Origin: Hydrogenophaga sp. Root209
GTDB lineage: Bacteria; Pseudomonadota; Gammaproteobacteria; Burkholderiales; Burkholderiaceae_C
Length of the DNA stretch: 64,000 nt
Reading direction: 5' to 3'
Assembly (NCBI RefSeq): GCF_001428625.1
Contig: NZ_LMIE01000029.1
Span: 110,792 to 174,791 of the forward strand
Below, piece after piece: positions 45,721-54,821 of the stretch (the stretch's first letter is position 1; each line of letters begins with the position of its first letter). Position numbers and translations under genes: made by a program. The notes under the pieces are model-generated. The model saw nothing but the letters and a program-made list of their open reading frames with translations. It was not told the origin of the DNA and did no database searches.

Positions 45721-46815
45721 TCATCGATCCATCTTGGCCAGCGCGCCCTCGGCCAGCCACTTCATGCCCAGAATCTCGGGGTCGGTGAGCGACTGCCCCG
45801 CGGCAATCGCCATGCGACCTTCGTTGTCACGCACACCGCTGGCGCTGGCGAACACCTGCAGCCGGCCAGCCGCCATGTCGGCCTGGCGCGCCAGCACCTC
45901 GTTGCGCACGGAGGCCGGCACCTTGCTGCCAAAACCGTCGACGCGGATCATGCCGTCCTTCACACCACCCCACACGCTGCCGCTCTGCCAGGTGCCATCG
46001 AGCACGGCCTGCACGCGGCGCGTGTAGTAGTCACCCCAGAGGTGGGTCACGGCCACGATCTGCGCGTCAGGGGCGAACTGGCGCATGTCGGAGTGGTAGG
46101 CCACGGCCAGCTTGCCGCGCTCTTGCGCGGCGGTCATCACGGCGGTGGAGCCGGTGTGAAAGGCCAGCACCTCGGCGCCCTGGTTCATGAGGGTCATGGC
46201 CGCGTCGCGCTCGCGCGGCGGGTTGAACCACTCACCCAGGAACACCACACGCACCGTGGCCTTGGGGTTGACCGAGCGCATGCCCAGCGTGAAGGCGTTG
46301 ATGCCCTGGATCACCTCAGGGATGGGAAAGCCCGCCACATAACCGGCCTGCGTGGCCATGCGGCCGGCGGCCACACCGGCCAGATAGCGGCCTTCGTAGT
46401 AGCGCGCGTTCGCCGTGGCCACGTTGGGCGCGGTCTTGTAACCGGTGATGGACTCGAACTTCACATCAGGGAACTCGCGCGCCACCTTGAGCGTGGGCTC
46501 CATGTAGCCAAAGCTCGGCGTGAAGATGATGCGGTGGCCCTGCTGCGCCAGGTCGCGAATCACGCGCTCGGCGTCCGCCCCTTCGGGCACGTTCTCGACA
46601 AAGCGGGTCTCCACGCGGCTGCCCAGCGCGGTCTGCACCGCCAGACGCCCCTGCTCGTGCTGGCGCACCCAGCCTGCGGGCGTGAGGGGTGCGACATAGA
46701 CGAACGCGGCCTTCAGCGGCGTGGGCGCCGGGGCTTGTGCGTGGGTGGAAAAGGGAATGGAAAAACTGGCAGCCGCCAGTGCGCAGGCGCACCGGGCCAC
46801 GAGGTTTTTGTACAT
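45721..46815 (-). CDS. BMP-family periplasmic substrate-binding protein
   Basis: 364 residues. A Sec signal peptide ends near STHAQA (residue 27), with no lipobox. The BMP/PnrA-like core has FVYVAPLTPAGWVRQHEQG, FVENVPEGADAERVIRDLAQQG, FGYMEPTLKVAREFPDVKFE and WGDYYTRRVQAVLDGTWQSG. It is a paralogue of the lipoprotein at 48990-50135 and probably delivers a purine or nucleoside to the same permeases. It lies between guanine deaminase and adenine deaminase. Confidence 0.9.
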   Translation of the reverse strand: MYKNLVARCACALAAASFSIPFSTHAQAPAPTPLKAAFVYVAPLTPAGWVRQHEQGRLAVQTALGSRVETRFVENVPEGADAERVIRDLAQQGHRIIFTPSFGYMEPTLKVAREFPDVKFESITGYKTAPNVATANARYYEGRYLAGVAAGRMATQAGYVAGFPIPEVIQGINAFTLGMRSVNPKATVRVVFLGEWFNPPRERDAAMTLMNQGAEVLAFHTGSTAVMTAAQERGKLAVAYHSDMRQFAPDAQIVAVTHLWGDYYTRRVQAVLDGTWQSGSVWGGVKDGMIRVDGFGSKVPASVRNEVLARQADMAAGRLQVFASASGVRDNEGRMAIAAGQSLTDPEILGMKWLAEGALAKMDR

Positions 46816-46887
46816 GGTGGTCCTCTACATGGCTTCCGTGAATGAAAACGCGAGCCGGGGAAGCACCGGGCTCGCGAGATGAGGATT

Positions 46888-47898
46888 TTAGGCTATCGCG
46901 TTGTCCAGCAAGGCCATCAGCTCAGCACGGCGTGCATCGCTCACGAAGCTGGCCTCGAAGCTGTTGCGTGCCAGCGTGATCACATCCTCTCGCGACAGAT
47001 CGAGGGCCTGCACCGTCTGCACGAAGTTGGCGTTCATGTAGCCGCCAAAGTAGGCCGGGTCGTCGCTGTTGACGGTGGCGCACAGGCCGGCGTCGAGCAA
47101 GCGCTTCATCGGGTGGTCCTTCAGGTCGTTGACCACGCAGAGCTTGAGGTTGGACAACGGGCACACGGTGAGCGGCGTGCGGCGCCTGGCGAGCTCGGCC
47201 ACGAGAACGGGATCTTCGAGCGAACGCACGCCGTGGTCGATGCGTTCGGTCTTCAGATCGTTGAGCGCTTCCCAAATGTAGGCCGGCGGCCCCTCTTCAC
47301 CCGCGTGCGCAACGATGCGCAGCCCGAGTTCGCGGCAACGCGCGAACACGCGCGAGAACTTCGCTGGCGGGTGGCCCACCTCGCTCGAATCCAGGCCCAC
47401 GCCGATGAAGTGCTCGCGGTAGGGCAGCGCAGCTTCGAGCGTGGCAAACGCCTCTTCTTCACTGAGGTGACGCAGGAAACAAAGGATCAATGAGGCACTG
47501 ATGCCGAGTTCGGCCTGCGCGCGATCGCAGGCGCTGGACAGGCCCTGGATCACGGTGGCCATGGGCACGCCGCGCGCTGTGTGGGTTTGCGGGTCGAAGA
47601 ACAGTTCGGCGTGCACGACGTTGTCCGCCTTGGCATGCAGGAAGTAGGCCCAGGCCATGTCGTGGAAATCAGCCTCGTGCAGCAGCACGCTGGCACCCGC
47701 GTAGTAAATGTCCAGAAAACTCTGCAGGTTGGCGAAGGCGTAGGCCTCGCGCAGCGCCTCCACACTCGCACAGGGCAGGCTCAGGCCGTTGCGCTGTGCC
47801 AGCGCGAAGATCAGTTCGGGCTCCAGCGAGCCCTCAATGTGGATGTGCAGCTCGGCCTTGGGGATGGCGGCGGCGAGTTGGGCAGCGGTCATGGTCAT
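46888..47898 (-). CDS. adenine deaminase (adenosine deaminase superfamily)
   Basis: 336 residues. Zinc motifs are [19 protein letters not shown] (His18, His20), [28 protein letters not shown] and [15 protein letters not shown]. The pattern ([37 protein letters not shown]) matches bacterial adenine deaminases of the Aah1/PA0148 type more than true adenosine deaminases, so adenine to hypoxanthine is the likelier reaction. It is 10 bp downstream of the Rieske gene. Confidence 0.88.
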   Translation of the reverse strand: MTMTAAQLAAAIPKAELHIHIEGSLEPELIFALAQRNGLSLPCASVEALREAYAFANLQSFLDIYYAGASVLLHEADFHDMAWAYFLHAKADNVVHAELFFDPQTHTARGVPMATVIQGLSSACDRAQAELGISASLILCFLRHLSEEEAFATLEAALPYREHFIGVGLDSSEVGHPPAKFSRVFARCRELGLRIVAHAGEEGPPAYIWEALNDLKTERIDHGVRSLEDPVLVAELARRRTPLTVCPLSNLKLCVVNDLKDHPMKRLLDAGLCATVNSDDPAYFGGYMNANFVQTVQALDLSREDVITLARNSFEASFVSDARRAELMALLDNAIA

Positions 47899-47908
47899 AG
47901 CAATGCTT

Positions 47909-48922
47909 TCAACAGGTACCCAGGGATATCTCAAGGCGTTTCAGATAGCGGCGGTAGGCGCTCGACACGCGGTCGGCAGGCCCGTGCACTTCGGTGATGG
48001 GCTGGGTGCGGCCGATGGGCAGGGAGCGCGGTGTCTGCGACTCCACCACCGGGCGGTCTTGCGCAAACACCGTGTCCTGGAATTCGACCAGTTCCTGGTC
48101 GCTCGACGTATCGCCCTGGGTGGCCATCACGAACCAGGCGGTGCATGTCGTGTCGCTGTTCGGGCGGATGAAGAGTGCGATCGCGTTGCTCACCGGGTCG
48201 CCCGCGCTGGCGTCCTTGCGCAGGATGGCGGCAAAAGGGTGTGGCACGTCGTAGCGGTAGTCGATCCATGCGCCCTCGTCGGCCCCGGCGTAGGCGCGGG
48301 GTTGCCAGGCACGTGCGCCAGCCACCCCCAGCGCGTCAGCGCCCTCCTCGACTCGGCCGATCTCAACCTGCGCGTGGCTGCGTTCGCCCAACCAGCCTTC
48401 GTGCACGAAACCAAAATGGCTGAGATCCAGGAAATTTTCCACCAGGCGCGGCGCACTGGTGTTGAGTTCGTAGGGGCCGCAGACGACGCGTCGCCATGCG
48501 GGGTCTTCAGCAACGGCGAACACGGGCGGTTCATCGAGCGCGCCGCGCGAGGGCTGCGGCGTCTGAAGCCGCACCCACACCAGCCCGAAACGCTCACGTG
48601 CCTCGAACACCGTGGCCGCGTGGCCGGCGGGCGGCGTGAAATCGGGCGCTGCCGGGATGAGCTGGCACTGGCCGCTGTGGCCGAACTGCCAGCCGTGGTA
48701 CGGGCACTCCAGGCGGGCGCCATGCACGCCGATCAACACGCGGCCCAGCGAGAGTCGGGCGCCGCGGTGCGGACATTGGTCGGCCCAGGCGTGCACCCGG
48801 TCTCCATCGTGCGTGTGCTCGCGCCACAACACCAGCGGCTGCCCGAGCAGCCCGCAGGCCACAGGCGCTTCACGCACCTGATTTGAGGTGATCACCGGAT
48901 GCCAGAGTTGCTGTTCGATCAT
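47909..48922 (-). CDS. Rieske-type aromatic ring-hydroxylating oxygenase, alpha subunit
   Basis: 337 residues from the ATG at 48922. The Rieske centre is C50-P-H52 (QCPHRGA) and C73-PY-H76 (CPYHGW). The mononuclear iron site is in [15 protein letters not shown] (Asn163, Asp166, His169, His174). It resembles the VanA/demethylase group of three-component oxygenases. No reductase or ferredoxin gene is adjacent. Its place between a purine-binding protein and adenine deaminase suggests a purine or related N-heterocycle substrate, perhaps an N-methylxanthine; this is inference. Confidence 0.88.
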   Translation of the reverse strand: MIEQQLWHPVITSNQVREAPVACGLLGQPLVLWREHTHDGDRVHAWADQCPHRGARLSLGRVLIGVHGARLECPYHGWQFGHSGQCQLIPAAPDFTPPAGHAATVFEARERFGLVWVRLQTPQPSRGALDEPPVFAVAEDPAWRRVVCGPYELNTSAPRLVENFLDLSHFGFVHEGWLGERSHAQVEIGRVEEGADALGVAGARAWQPRAYAGADEGAWIDYRYDVPHPFAAILRKDASAGDPVSNAIALFIRPNSDTTCTAWFVMATQGDTSSDQELVEFQDTVFAQDRPVVESQTPRSLPIGRTQPITEVHGPADRVSSAYRRYLKRLEISLGTC

Positions 48923-48942
48923 GAGGGTCTCATTCAAGCAGG

Positions 48943-48964
48943 AAAGCCGCCCGGAGGCGGCTTT
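48943..48964 (-). terminator. hairpin terminator between the BMP lipoprotein and Rieske genes
   Basis: AAAGCCGCC (48943-48951) and GGCGGCTTT (48956-48964) form a perfect 9-bp stem with a CGGA loop. On the minus strand it ends in TTT followed by CC; a better T-run is on the plus strand. It lies 26 nt after the BMP stop. It may partly end transcription of the transporter operon and reduce flow into the Rieske gene. Confidence 0.6.
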
Positions 48965-48989
48965 CTTTCGCAGAGCGCGTCGCGCAGGA

Positions 48990-50135
48990 TCAGTTCGGGA
49001 CCTTGCCTTCGACGCCCTTGACGTAAAACTTCACGCCACCGAGAAACTTGTCGTCGGCGACCACGTCCTTGGCCAGCACTTCCTTGCCATCCTGACCCAG
49101 GATCGGGCCTTTCCAGATGGAGAAGCTGCCGTCCTTCAAGCCTGCGCGGACGGTGTCGACCTTGGCCTTGACTTCAGCAGGCACGTCTTCGGCCACCGAG
49201 ACCATGTCGATCGCACCCTCTTTCACGCCCCACCACACGCCACCGGTGGCCCAGGTGCCGTCGAGCGCGTCCTTGGTGGCCTTGATGTAGTAAGGCGCCC
49301 AGTTGATGACGGCCGAACCCAGGTGGGCCTTGGGGCCGTAGGCGGTCATGTCGGAATCCCAGCCGAAAGCGCGCTTGCCCAGCTTTTCGGCGGTCTGCAG
49401 CACGGCCGACGAATCGGTGTTCTGGAACAGAATATCGGCGCCACCGTTGATCAGCGAGGTCGCGGCTTCGGTTTCCTTCGGTGGATCGAACCAGCCGTTG
49501 ACCCAGACCACGTTGGTCGTGACCTTGGGGTTCACCGACTGCGCGCCCAAGGTGAAGCTGTTGATGTTGCGGATCACTTCAGGGATTGGAATCGACGCCA
49601 CGATGCCGAGCTTGTTGCTCTTGGTCATGCCGCCTGCGATCACGCCGGCCATGTACGCGCCTTCGTAGGTGCGGCTGTCGTAGGTGCGCATGTTCTCGGC
49701 GGTCTTGTAGCCGGTGGCGTGCTCGAACTTCACGTCCTTGAAGTCGGGCGCCACCTTGAGCATGGGCTCCATGTAGCCGAAGGTGGTGCCGAAGATCAGC
49801 TTGTTGCCCTGGCTGGCCAGATCGCGGATCACGCGCTCGGCGTCGGCGCTCTCGGGCACGTTCTCCACGAAGCTGGTGACGACCTTGTCACCGAACTCTT
49901 TTTCAACCGCCTTGCGGCCGTTGTCGTGCGCAAACGTCCATCCGCCGTCACCCACCGGTCCGACGTAGGCAAACGCGATCTTCAGCGGCTCTGCCTTGGG
50001 CGCTTCGGCAACGGCGGGGGCTGGCGCCGGTGCGGGCGCGACTTCTTCCTTCTTGCCGCAGCCGATCAGCACGGCGCTGGCCAGCGCGCTCAGTGCGGCG
50101 ACCTTCATCAGGGAACGTTTGCTCAGATCTGTCAT
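48990..50135 (-). CDS. BMP-family substrate-binding lipoprotein
   Basis: 381 residues. Lipobox LIGC gives lipidated Cys26, followed by an Ala/Pro linker (about 30-50). The PnrA-like core has IAFAYVGPVGDGGWTFAHDNG, FVENVPESADAERVIRDLASQG, GTTFGYMEPMLKVAPDFKDV and GWDSDMTAYGPKAHLGSAV. BMP proteins bind purine nucleosides or bases. It belongs with the two permeases and ATPase upstream (121 bp gap) and is the main binding component. Confidence 0.93.
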   Translation of the reverse strand: MTDLSKRSLMKVAALSALASAVLIGCGKKEEVAPAPAPAPAVAEAPKAEPLKIAFAYVGPVGDGGWTFAHDNGRKAVEKEFGDKVVTSFVENVPESADAERVIRDLASQGNKLIFGTTFGYMEPMLKVAPDFKDVKFEHATGYKTAENMRTYDSRTYEGAYMAGVIAGGMTKSNKLGIVASIPIPEVIRNINSFTLGAQSVNPKVTTNVVWVNGWFDPPKETEAATSLINGGADILFQNTDSSAVLQTAEKLGKRAFGWDSDMTAYGPKAHLGSAVINWAPYYIKATKDALDGTWATGGVWWGVKEGAIDMVSVAEDVPAEVKAKVDTVRAGLKDGSFSIWKGPILGQDGKEVLAKDVVADDKFLGGVKFYVKGVEGKVPN

Positions 50136-50256
50136 GGATGAACCTCAGGGTTGGGAGGGTGGTGGAACGGAAACGGAAACAAAAATGGACAGCCGGTTCA
50201 GCCGAACCCCGTAGGGTATCTGCACAGGCGGATTTTTCAAGAAAGTTCGTTGCAAA

Positions 50257-51183
50257 TTATGCGCCCGGGTAGAACGGTTTCCCGATGGAAGTCGGCATGT
50301 TGATGCGGATCCAGGTCGGGTTGCGGGAGATCAGCACCAGCACCACGATGGTGGCCAGGTACGGCATCATGGTCAGGAACTGGCTGGGCACGTTCACGCC
50401 GATGCCCTGCAGATGAAACTGCAGCATGGTCACGCCGCCAAACAAGTAGGCCCCCAGCAGCACACGCGCAGGCCGCCAGGTGGCAAACGTGGTGAGCGCC
50501 AGCGCGATCCAGCCCTTGCCGGCGATCATGCCCTCGACCCACAGCGGCGTGTACACGGTGGACACATACGCACCCGCCAGACCACACAGCGCGCCACCGG
50601 CCATCACCGCCATCAGGCGGATGCGGCGCACCGGGTAACCCAGTGCATGGGCCGACTCGGGGCTTTCGCCCACGCTGCGCAACACCAGGCCGGAGCGCGT
50701 GCGGTAGAGGAACCAGATGAGCGCGAACACCAGTGCCACACAGGCATAGACCATGGGGTGGTGGCGGAACAGCGCCGAGCCCAGCAGCGGGATGTCGGAC
50801 AGGAAGGGAATCGCGAACTGGCTTTGTTCGGGCAGTTTTTCCTGCACGTAGCGCGAGCCGGCAAAGGCCGAGAAGCCGGCGCCGAACAGGCTGAGCGCCA
50901 GGCCCGTGGCGTACTGGTTGGTGTTGAGCCAGATCACCAGGCCGCCGAAGATGGCCGCCAGCAGCGCGCCAGCGACCATGCCGGCGGCAAAGCCCAGCGC
51001 CGTGCTGCCGGTGTGCACCACGGTGGCAAAACCGGCCAGCGCGGCGCACAGCATCATGCCCTCGGCGCCCAGGTTGACGATGCCGGCCTTCTCGTTGATC
51101 AACAGTCCCAGCGAAGCGATGGCCAGCACGGTGCCCGCGTTGAGCGAGGCGGCGAAGAGCAGTGCGATGGATTCCATGATCAT
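50257..51183 (-). CDS. nucleoside/purine ABC transporter permease
   Basis: 308 residues with about eight to ten hydrophobic helices. INEKAGIVNLGAEGMMLCAAL near residue 30 and GESPESAHALGYPVRRIRLMAVMAGGALCGLAGAY (in parts GYPVRRIRLMAVMAGGAL) are the BPD_transp_2 motifs of BMP-linked permeases (NupQ/YufQ type). It overlaps the other permease by 4 nt (ATGA), so the two form a heterodimer. Confidence 0.92.
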   Translation of the reverse strand: MIMESIALLFAASLNAGTVLAIASLGLLINEKAGIVNLGAEGMMLCAALAGFATVVHTGSTALGFAAGMVAGALLAAIFGGLVIWLNTNQYATGLALSLFGAGFSAFAGSRYVQEKLPEQSQFAIPFLSDIPLLGSALFRHHPMVYACVALVFALIWFLYRTRSGLVLRSVGESPESAHALGYPVRRIRLMAVMAGGALCGLAGAYVSTVYTPLWVEGMIAGKGWIALALTTFATWRPARVLLGAYLFGGVTMLQFHLQGIGVNVPSQFLTMMPYLATIVVLVLISRNPTWIRINMPTSIGKPFYPGA

Positions 51184-52235
51184 TTCTTCCAGACGAGGCG
51201 GTAAGCAATCAAGGTGTCGCAGGCCAGCAGGGCAAACAGCAGCAGCCCCTGGAACACCCCGGTGATCGATTTCGGCAACCCCAGGCGCGACTGCGCGAGC
51301 TCACCGCCGATGTAGAACATGCTCATGAGGATGGCCGAAAACACGATGCCCACTGGGTGCAGCCGGCCCACGAAGGCCACGATGATGGCCGCGAAACCAT
51401 AGCCCGCCGGCACGTACGGCGTGAGCTGGCCGATGGGCCCGGCCACCTCCAGACCACCCGCCAGCCCGGCCGCGCCGCCCGAGACCAGCAAGGCCGTCCA
51501 CAGCGCCTTGCGCGACGAGAACCCCGCGTAGCGCGCTGCAGCTGGCGCAAGACCGCCAACGAGCTGTGCGTAGCCCGCATAGGTGCGGAACAGAAACACC
51601 CACACCGCACCCACACCGGCCAGCGCAAGCAGCAGGCCGATGTTCACGCGCGATCCGTCCATCAGCCGCGGGATCTGCGTCACCGCCTCGAAGGTCTTGG
51701 TCTGCGGAAAGTTGTAGCCCTGCGGATCTTTCCACGGGCCGTAGACGAGGAAGTTGAGCACCTGCACGGCCACATAGACCAGCATCAGGCTCACCAGGAT
51801 CTCGTTGGCGTTGAAACGGTCGCGCAGCAGCGCCACGATGCCGGCCCACACCATACCGCCGATCACGCCGGCCGCCAGCACCGCCGGCACGATCCACGGT
51901 CCGGTCGACTTGTCGGCGGTGAGCGCCACCCCGGCCGCGAAGATCGCGCCCAGGATGTACTGCCCTTCCGCGCCGATGTTCCACACGTTGGAGCGGAAAC
52001 ACACGGCCAGACCGAGCGCGATGATCAGCAGCGGTGTGGCCTTGACCATGAGTTCGGAGAGCGCGTAGGTGCTCTTGACCGGCTCCCAGAAAAACACCTG
52101 CAGGCCGCGCACCGGGTCCTTGCCCAGCACCGCGAACAGGATCACGCCGATGACCACCGTGATGGCGAGCGCCAGCAGCGGCGACGCATAGCCCCAGCCT
52201 TTGGACGGCTGTGGACGGACTTCAAGCCGCAGCAT
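51180..52235 (-). CDS. nucleoside/purine ABC transporter permease
   Basis: 351 residues from the ATG at 52235. Hydrophobic helices begin at SPLLALAITVVIGVILFAVL; SNVWNIGAEGQYILGAIFAAG and LRDRFNANEILVSLMLVYVAV are diagnostic for the NupP/YufP-type permease. A C-terminal HPVGIVFSAILMSMFYIGGE follows. It overlaps the ATPase gene upstream by 14 nt and the second permease downstream by 4 nt. Confidence 0.92.
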   Translation of the reverse strand: MLRLEVRPQPSKGWGYASPLLALAITVVIGVILFAVLGKDPVRGLQVFFWEPVKSTYALSELMVKATPLLIIALGLAVCFRSNVWNIGAEGQYILGAIFAAGVALTADKSTGPWIVPAVLAAGVIGGMVWAGIVALLRDRFNANEILVSLMLVYVAVQVLNFLVYGPWKDPQGYNFPQTKTFEAVTQIPRLMDGSRVNIGLLLALAGVGAVWVFLFRTYAGYAQLVGGLAPAAARYAGFSSRKALWTALLVSGGAAGLAGGLEVAGPIGQLTPYVPAGYGFAAIIVAFVGRLHPVGIVFSAILMSMFYIGGELAQSRLGLPKSITGVFQGLLLFALLACDTLIAYRLVWKK

Positions 52236-53760
52236 GGGCGGTCTCCTTCTTGTTGTTCTGTGGGTCGTCCCAGAGGCCCGACATCCATTCACCGATGCGC
52301 TCGATCGTCGCGTCTGCCCGGTTCAGGCTGGGCGAGAGCCGCCCCTTGGCAATCACATGCAGCCGGTCGCTGATCTCGAAGAGTTCGTCGAGCTCTTCGC
52401 TCACCACCAGCACCGCGCAACCCGCGTCGCGCAGCGCCAGGATCTCGCCCCGGATCTGCGCCGCCGCCCCCACGTCCACACCCCAGGTCGGCTGGCTCAC
52501 GATCAGCAACTTGGGCCTGGCCTCGATCTCACGCCCGACGATGAACTTCTGCAGGTTGCCGCCCGAGAGCGACTTGGCCGCCGCGTCCGGCCCGTTGGCC
52601 TTCACGTTGTAGCGCGCGATCACCTCCGCCGCCTGCTTGCGCAAAGCGCCCACCTTGATCCAGCCGCCCGCGCCCAGCGCGTCGTTGCGCGAGAGCAGCA
52701 GGTTGTGCGCCAGCGACAGCGTGGGCACGGCACCGCGCCCCAGGCGTTCCTCGGGCACAAAATGCAGGCCCAACGCGCGGCGCCTGCCGGGGCTCAGGCG
52801 CGACACATCATGGCTGCCCATGCGGATGCTCTGTGCCGGTGCGCGGGTGACTTCGCCCGAGAGGCAATACAAGAGCTCGCTCTGACCGTTGCCCGACACA
52901 CCCGCGATGCCCACCACCTCGCCCGCGCGCACCGTGAGCGCGATGTTGGCCAGGTGGGTGCCGAAGGGATCGTCGCTGGCCAGCGTGAGGCCGCTCACAT
53001 CCAGCACCGACGCACCGGCGTGCAATTCACGCACGTTGAGCGCCGGCGGCTCGGCGCCGATCATCAGGCGCGAGAGCGAGGCGTTGCTCTCCTGGCGCGG
53101 GTCGCACACGCCGGTGACCTTGCCGCCGCGCAACACCGTGCAGGCATCGCACAGCTCCCGGATCTCGTGCAGCTTGTGGCTGATGTAGAGGATGCTGCAG
53201 CCCTGCGCCGCCAGCAGCCGCAACACGACGAAGAGTTTTTCGACCGCCTGAGGCGTGAGCACCGAAGTGGGTTCGTCCAGGATGAGCAATTGCGGGCGCG
53301 TGAGCAGCGCGCGGATGATCTCCACCCGCTGCATCTCACCCACGCTCAGCGTGTGCACCGGGCGCGAGGGGTCGATGTCCAGTCCGTACTCGGCCGCCTT
53401 GGCGGTGATGCTCGCGCTCACCTCGTGCAGCGTGAGTGACTTGTCCAGCCCCAGCCAGACGTTCTCGGCCACGGTCAGCGTGTCGAACAGGCTGAAATGC
53501 TGGAACACCATGCTGATGCCCAGCGCTCGCGCCTCCTGCGGGTTGCGAATGTGCACTGGCTGGCCGTTGAAGGTGACCGTGCCCTCGTCGGGCTTGACCG
53601 AGCCGTAGATGATCTTCATCAGCGTGGATTTGCCGGCGCCGTTCTCGCCCAGCACGGCGTGCACCGAGCCGGGCTGCACGGTGAGCGAAACGCCGCTGTT
53701 GGCCACCACGCCGGGATAGCGCTTGGTGATGCCACTGAGTTGCAGTCGGGTGGTAGTCAT
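52222..53760 (-). CDS. nucleoside/purine ABC transporter ATP-binding protein (double NBD)
   Basis: 512 residues with two ATPase domains. NBD1 has Walker A GENGAGKSTLMK (about 38-49), signature LSVGEMQRVEI and Walker B LLILDEPTSVLTP. NBD2 has a degenerate Walker A (GVSGNGQSELLY), signature LSGGNLQKFIVGRE and LLIVSQPTWGVDVG, where the catalytic Glu is replaced by Gln. An inactive second site is common in this RbsA/YufO-like family. It heads the transporter operon. Confidence 0.93.
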   Translation of the reverse strand: MTTTRLQLSGITKRYPGVVANSGVSLTVQPGSVHAVLGENGAGKSTLMKIIYGSVKPDEGTVTFNGQPVHIRNPQEARALGISMVFQHFSLFDTLTVAENVWLGLDKSLTLHEVSASITAKAAEYGLDIDPSRPVHTLSVGEMQRVEIIRALLTRPQLLILDEPTSVLTPQAVEKLFVVLRLLAAQGCSILYISHKLHEIRELCDACTVLRGGKVTGVCDPRQESNASLSRLMIGAEPPALNVRELHAGASVLDVSGLTLASDDPFGTHLANIALTVRAGEVVGIAGVSGNGQSELLYCLSGEVTRAPAQSIRMGSHDVSRLSPGRRRALGLHFVPEERLGRGAVPTLSLAHNLLLSRNDALGAGGWIKVGALRKQAAEVIARYNVKANGPDAAAKSLSGGNLQKFIVGREIEARPKLLIVSQPTWGVDVGAAAQIRGEILALRDAGCAVLVVSEELDELFEISDRLHVIAKGRLSPSLNRADATIERIGEWMSGLWDDPQNNKKETAHAAA

Positions 53761-53782
53761 GCGTCTCCTTCTTTTTGTGGGG

Positions 53783-54718
53783 TCAGCTCTCGGCGTCGGG
53801 CCGCTTCAGCGAGGCGGCCACGCTCTTGATCTGCTCGCGCAGCCAGCGTCCGGCCTTGGAGGCGTGGGTGCGCTCATGCCAGAGCTGGTAGTACATCATT
53901 CGCGGGAACTCCACCGGGCTGGGCAGCACCTTCACCGGCAGGGTGCCGGTGAAGCGTTCGCAGTACTGGCGCCCCGTGGTGAGCACCAGCAGGCTGCCGG
54001 CCACCATGGCCGGGATCAGCCCGAAGTGCGGGCAGCGCGCGGTGAGGTTGCGCACCATGCCCAGCGTGGCCAGGTGGTCGTCGATGAAACCACGCGCGCC
54101 CGGATGCGTGGGCGTGGGCGCGATGTGCTCGGCGCCCAGCCAGGCCTCCACGTCCCAACCCCGGCGCACTGCCGGGTGCTGGTTCGAGACGAGGCACACC
54201 ACCTCGTCGCCGAACAGGCGGCCCAGGTGCAGGTCGTCCGGCGGCTTGGCCCAGTTGCCGATCACCACGTCCACGTCGCCCTGGGCCAGGTGGTTGCGGT
54301 AATCGGAGTCGCGCGAGAGCGGGTGGATGTCGATCGGGCAGTTGGGCGCCTGGGCCTTGATCAGGGTGACCAGTTGCGGCAGAAACAGCGGGTCCATGTA
54401 GTCGCTGGCGGCCAGGCTGAAGGTGTGAATGGCGGTGGCCGGGTCAAAGCTGCGCGCGTCGGAGAACAGCACCTCGGCGCTGCGCAGGATGTCGGCCGCC
54501 GGTTCGATCATGCGCAGGCCGGCCACGGTGGGCACCATGCCCGAGCCCGAACGCACCAACAAGGGGTCCCCGGCCAGTTCGCGCAGGCGCTTGAGCGACG
54601 CGCTCACCGCCGGCTGGTACATGCCCAGGCGAATGGCCGCGCGCGACACGCTGCGCTCGGTGAGCACGGTGTGGAGCACGCGGATCAGGTGCAGGTCAAT
54701 CTTGTCGAACATCGACAT
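53783..54718 (-). CDS. LysR family transcriptional regulator
   Basis: 311 residues from the ATG at 54718 (AGGG about 10 nt upstream; an alternative ATG is at 54727). The N-terminal HTH is HLIRVLHTVLTERSVSRAAIRLGMYQPAVSASLKRLRE (read RSVSRAAIRLGMYQPAVSAS), followed by a LysR substrate-binding domain from about residue 95. It is divergent from xdhA and 22 bp upstream of the purine transporter operon on the same strand. It is the obvious candidate purine-responsive regulator for both. Confidence 0.9.
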   Translation of the reverse strand: MSMFDKIDLHLIRVLHTVLTERSVSRAAIRLGMYQPAVSASLKRLRELAGDPLLVRSGSGMVPTVAGLRMIEPAADILRSAEVLFSDARSFDPATAIHTFSLAASDYMDPLFLPQLVTLIKAQAPNCPIDIHPLSRDSDYRNHLAQGDVDVVIGNWAKPPDDLHLGRLFGDEVVCLVSNQHPAVRRGWDVEAWLGAEHIAPTPTHPGARGFIDDHLATLGMVRNLTARCPHFGLIPAMVAGSLLVLTTGRQYCERFTGTLPVKVLPSPVEFPRMMYYQLWHERTHASKAGRWLREQIKSVAASLKRPDAES

Positions 54719-54769
54719 GTATTTCATACCCTGGGTGTATGCAGCTGGATGGTGGTTTGGGCATTCTGG

Positions 54770-54789
54770 ACATATGGACGAGCATATGT
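54770..54789. promoter_or_regulatory. inverted repeat ACATATG-N6-CATATGT in the LysR/xdhA intergenic region
   Basis: Perfect 7-bp arms with a 6-nt spacer, 33 bp before xdhA and 52 bp before the LysR start. It contains T-N11-A spacing, typical of LysR-type boxes, and stands out as AT-rich. Probable binding site for the adjacent LysR protein. Confidence 0.6.
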
Positions 54790-54821
54790 TGTGCCATGGG
54801 GGCAGCGCTATGCTGGGGCGC

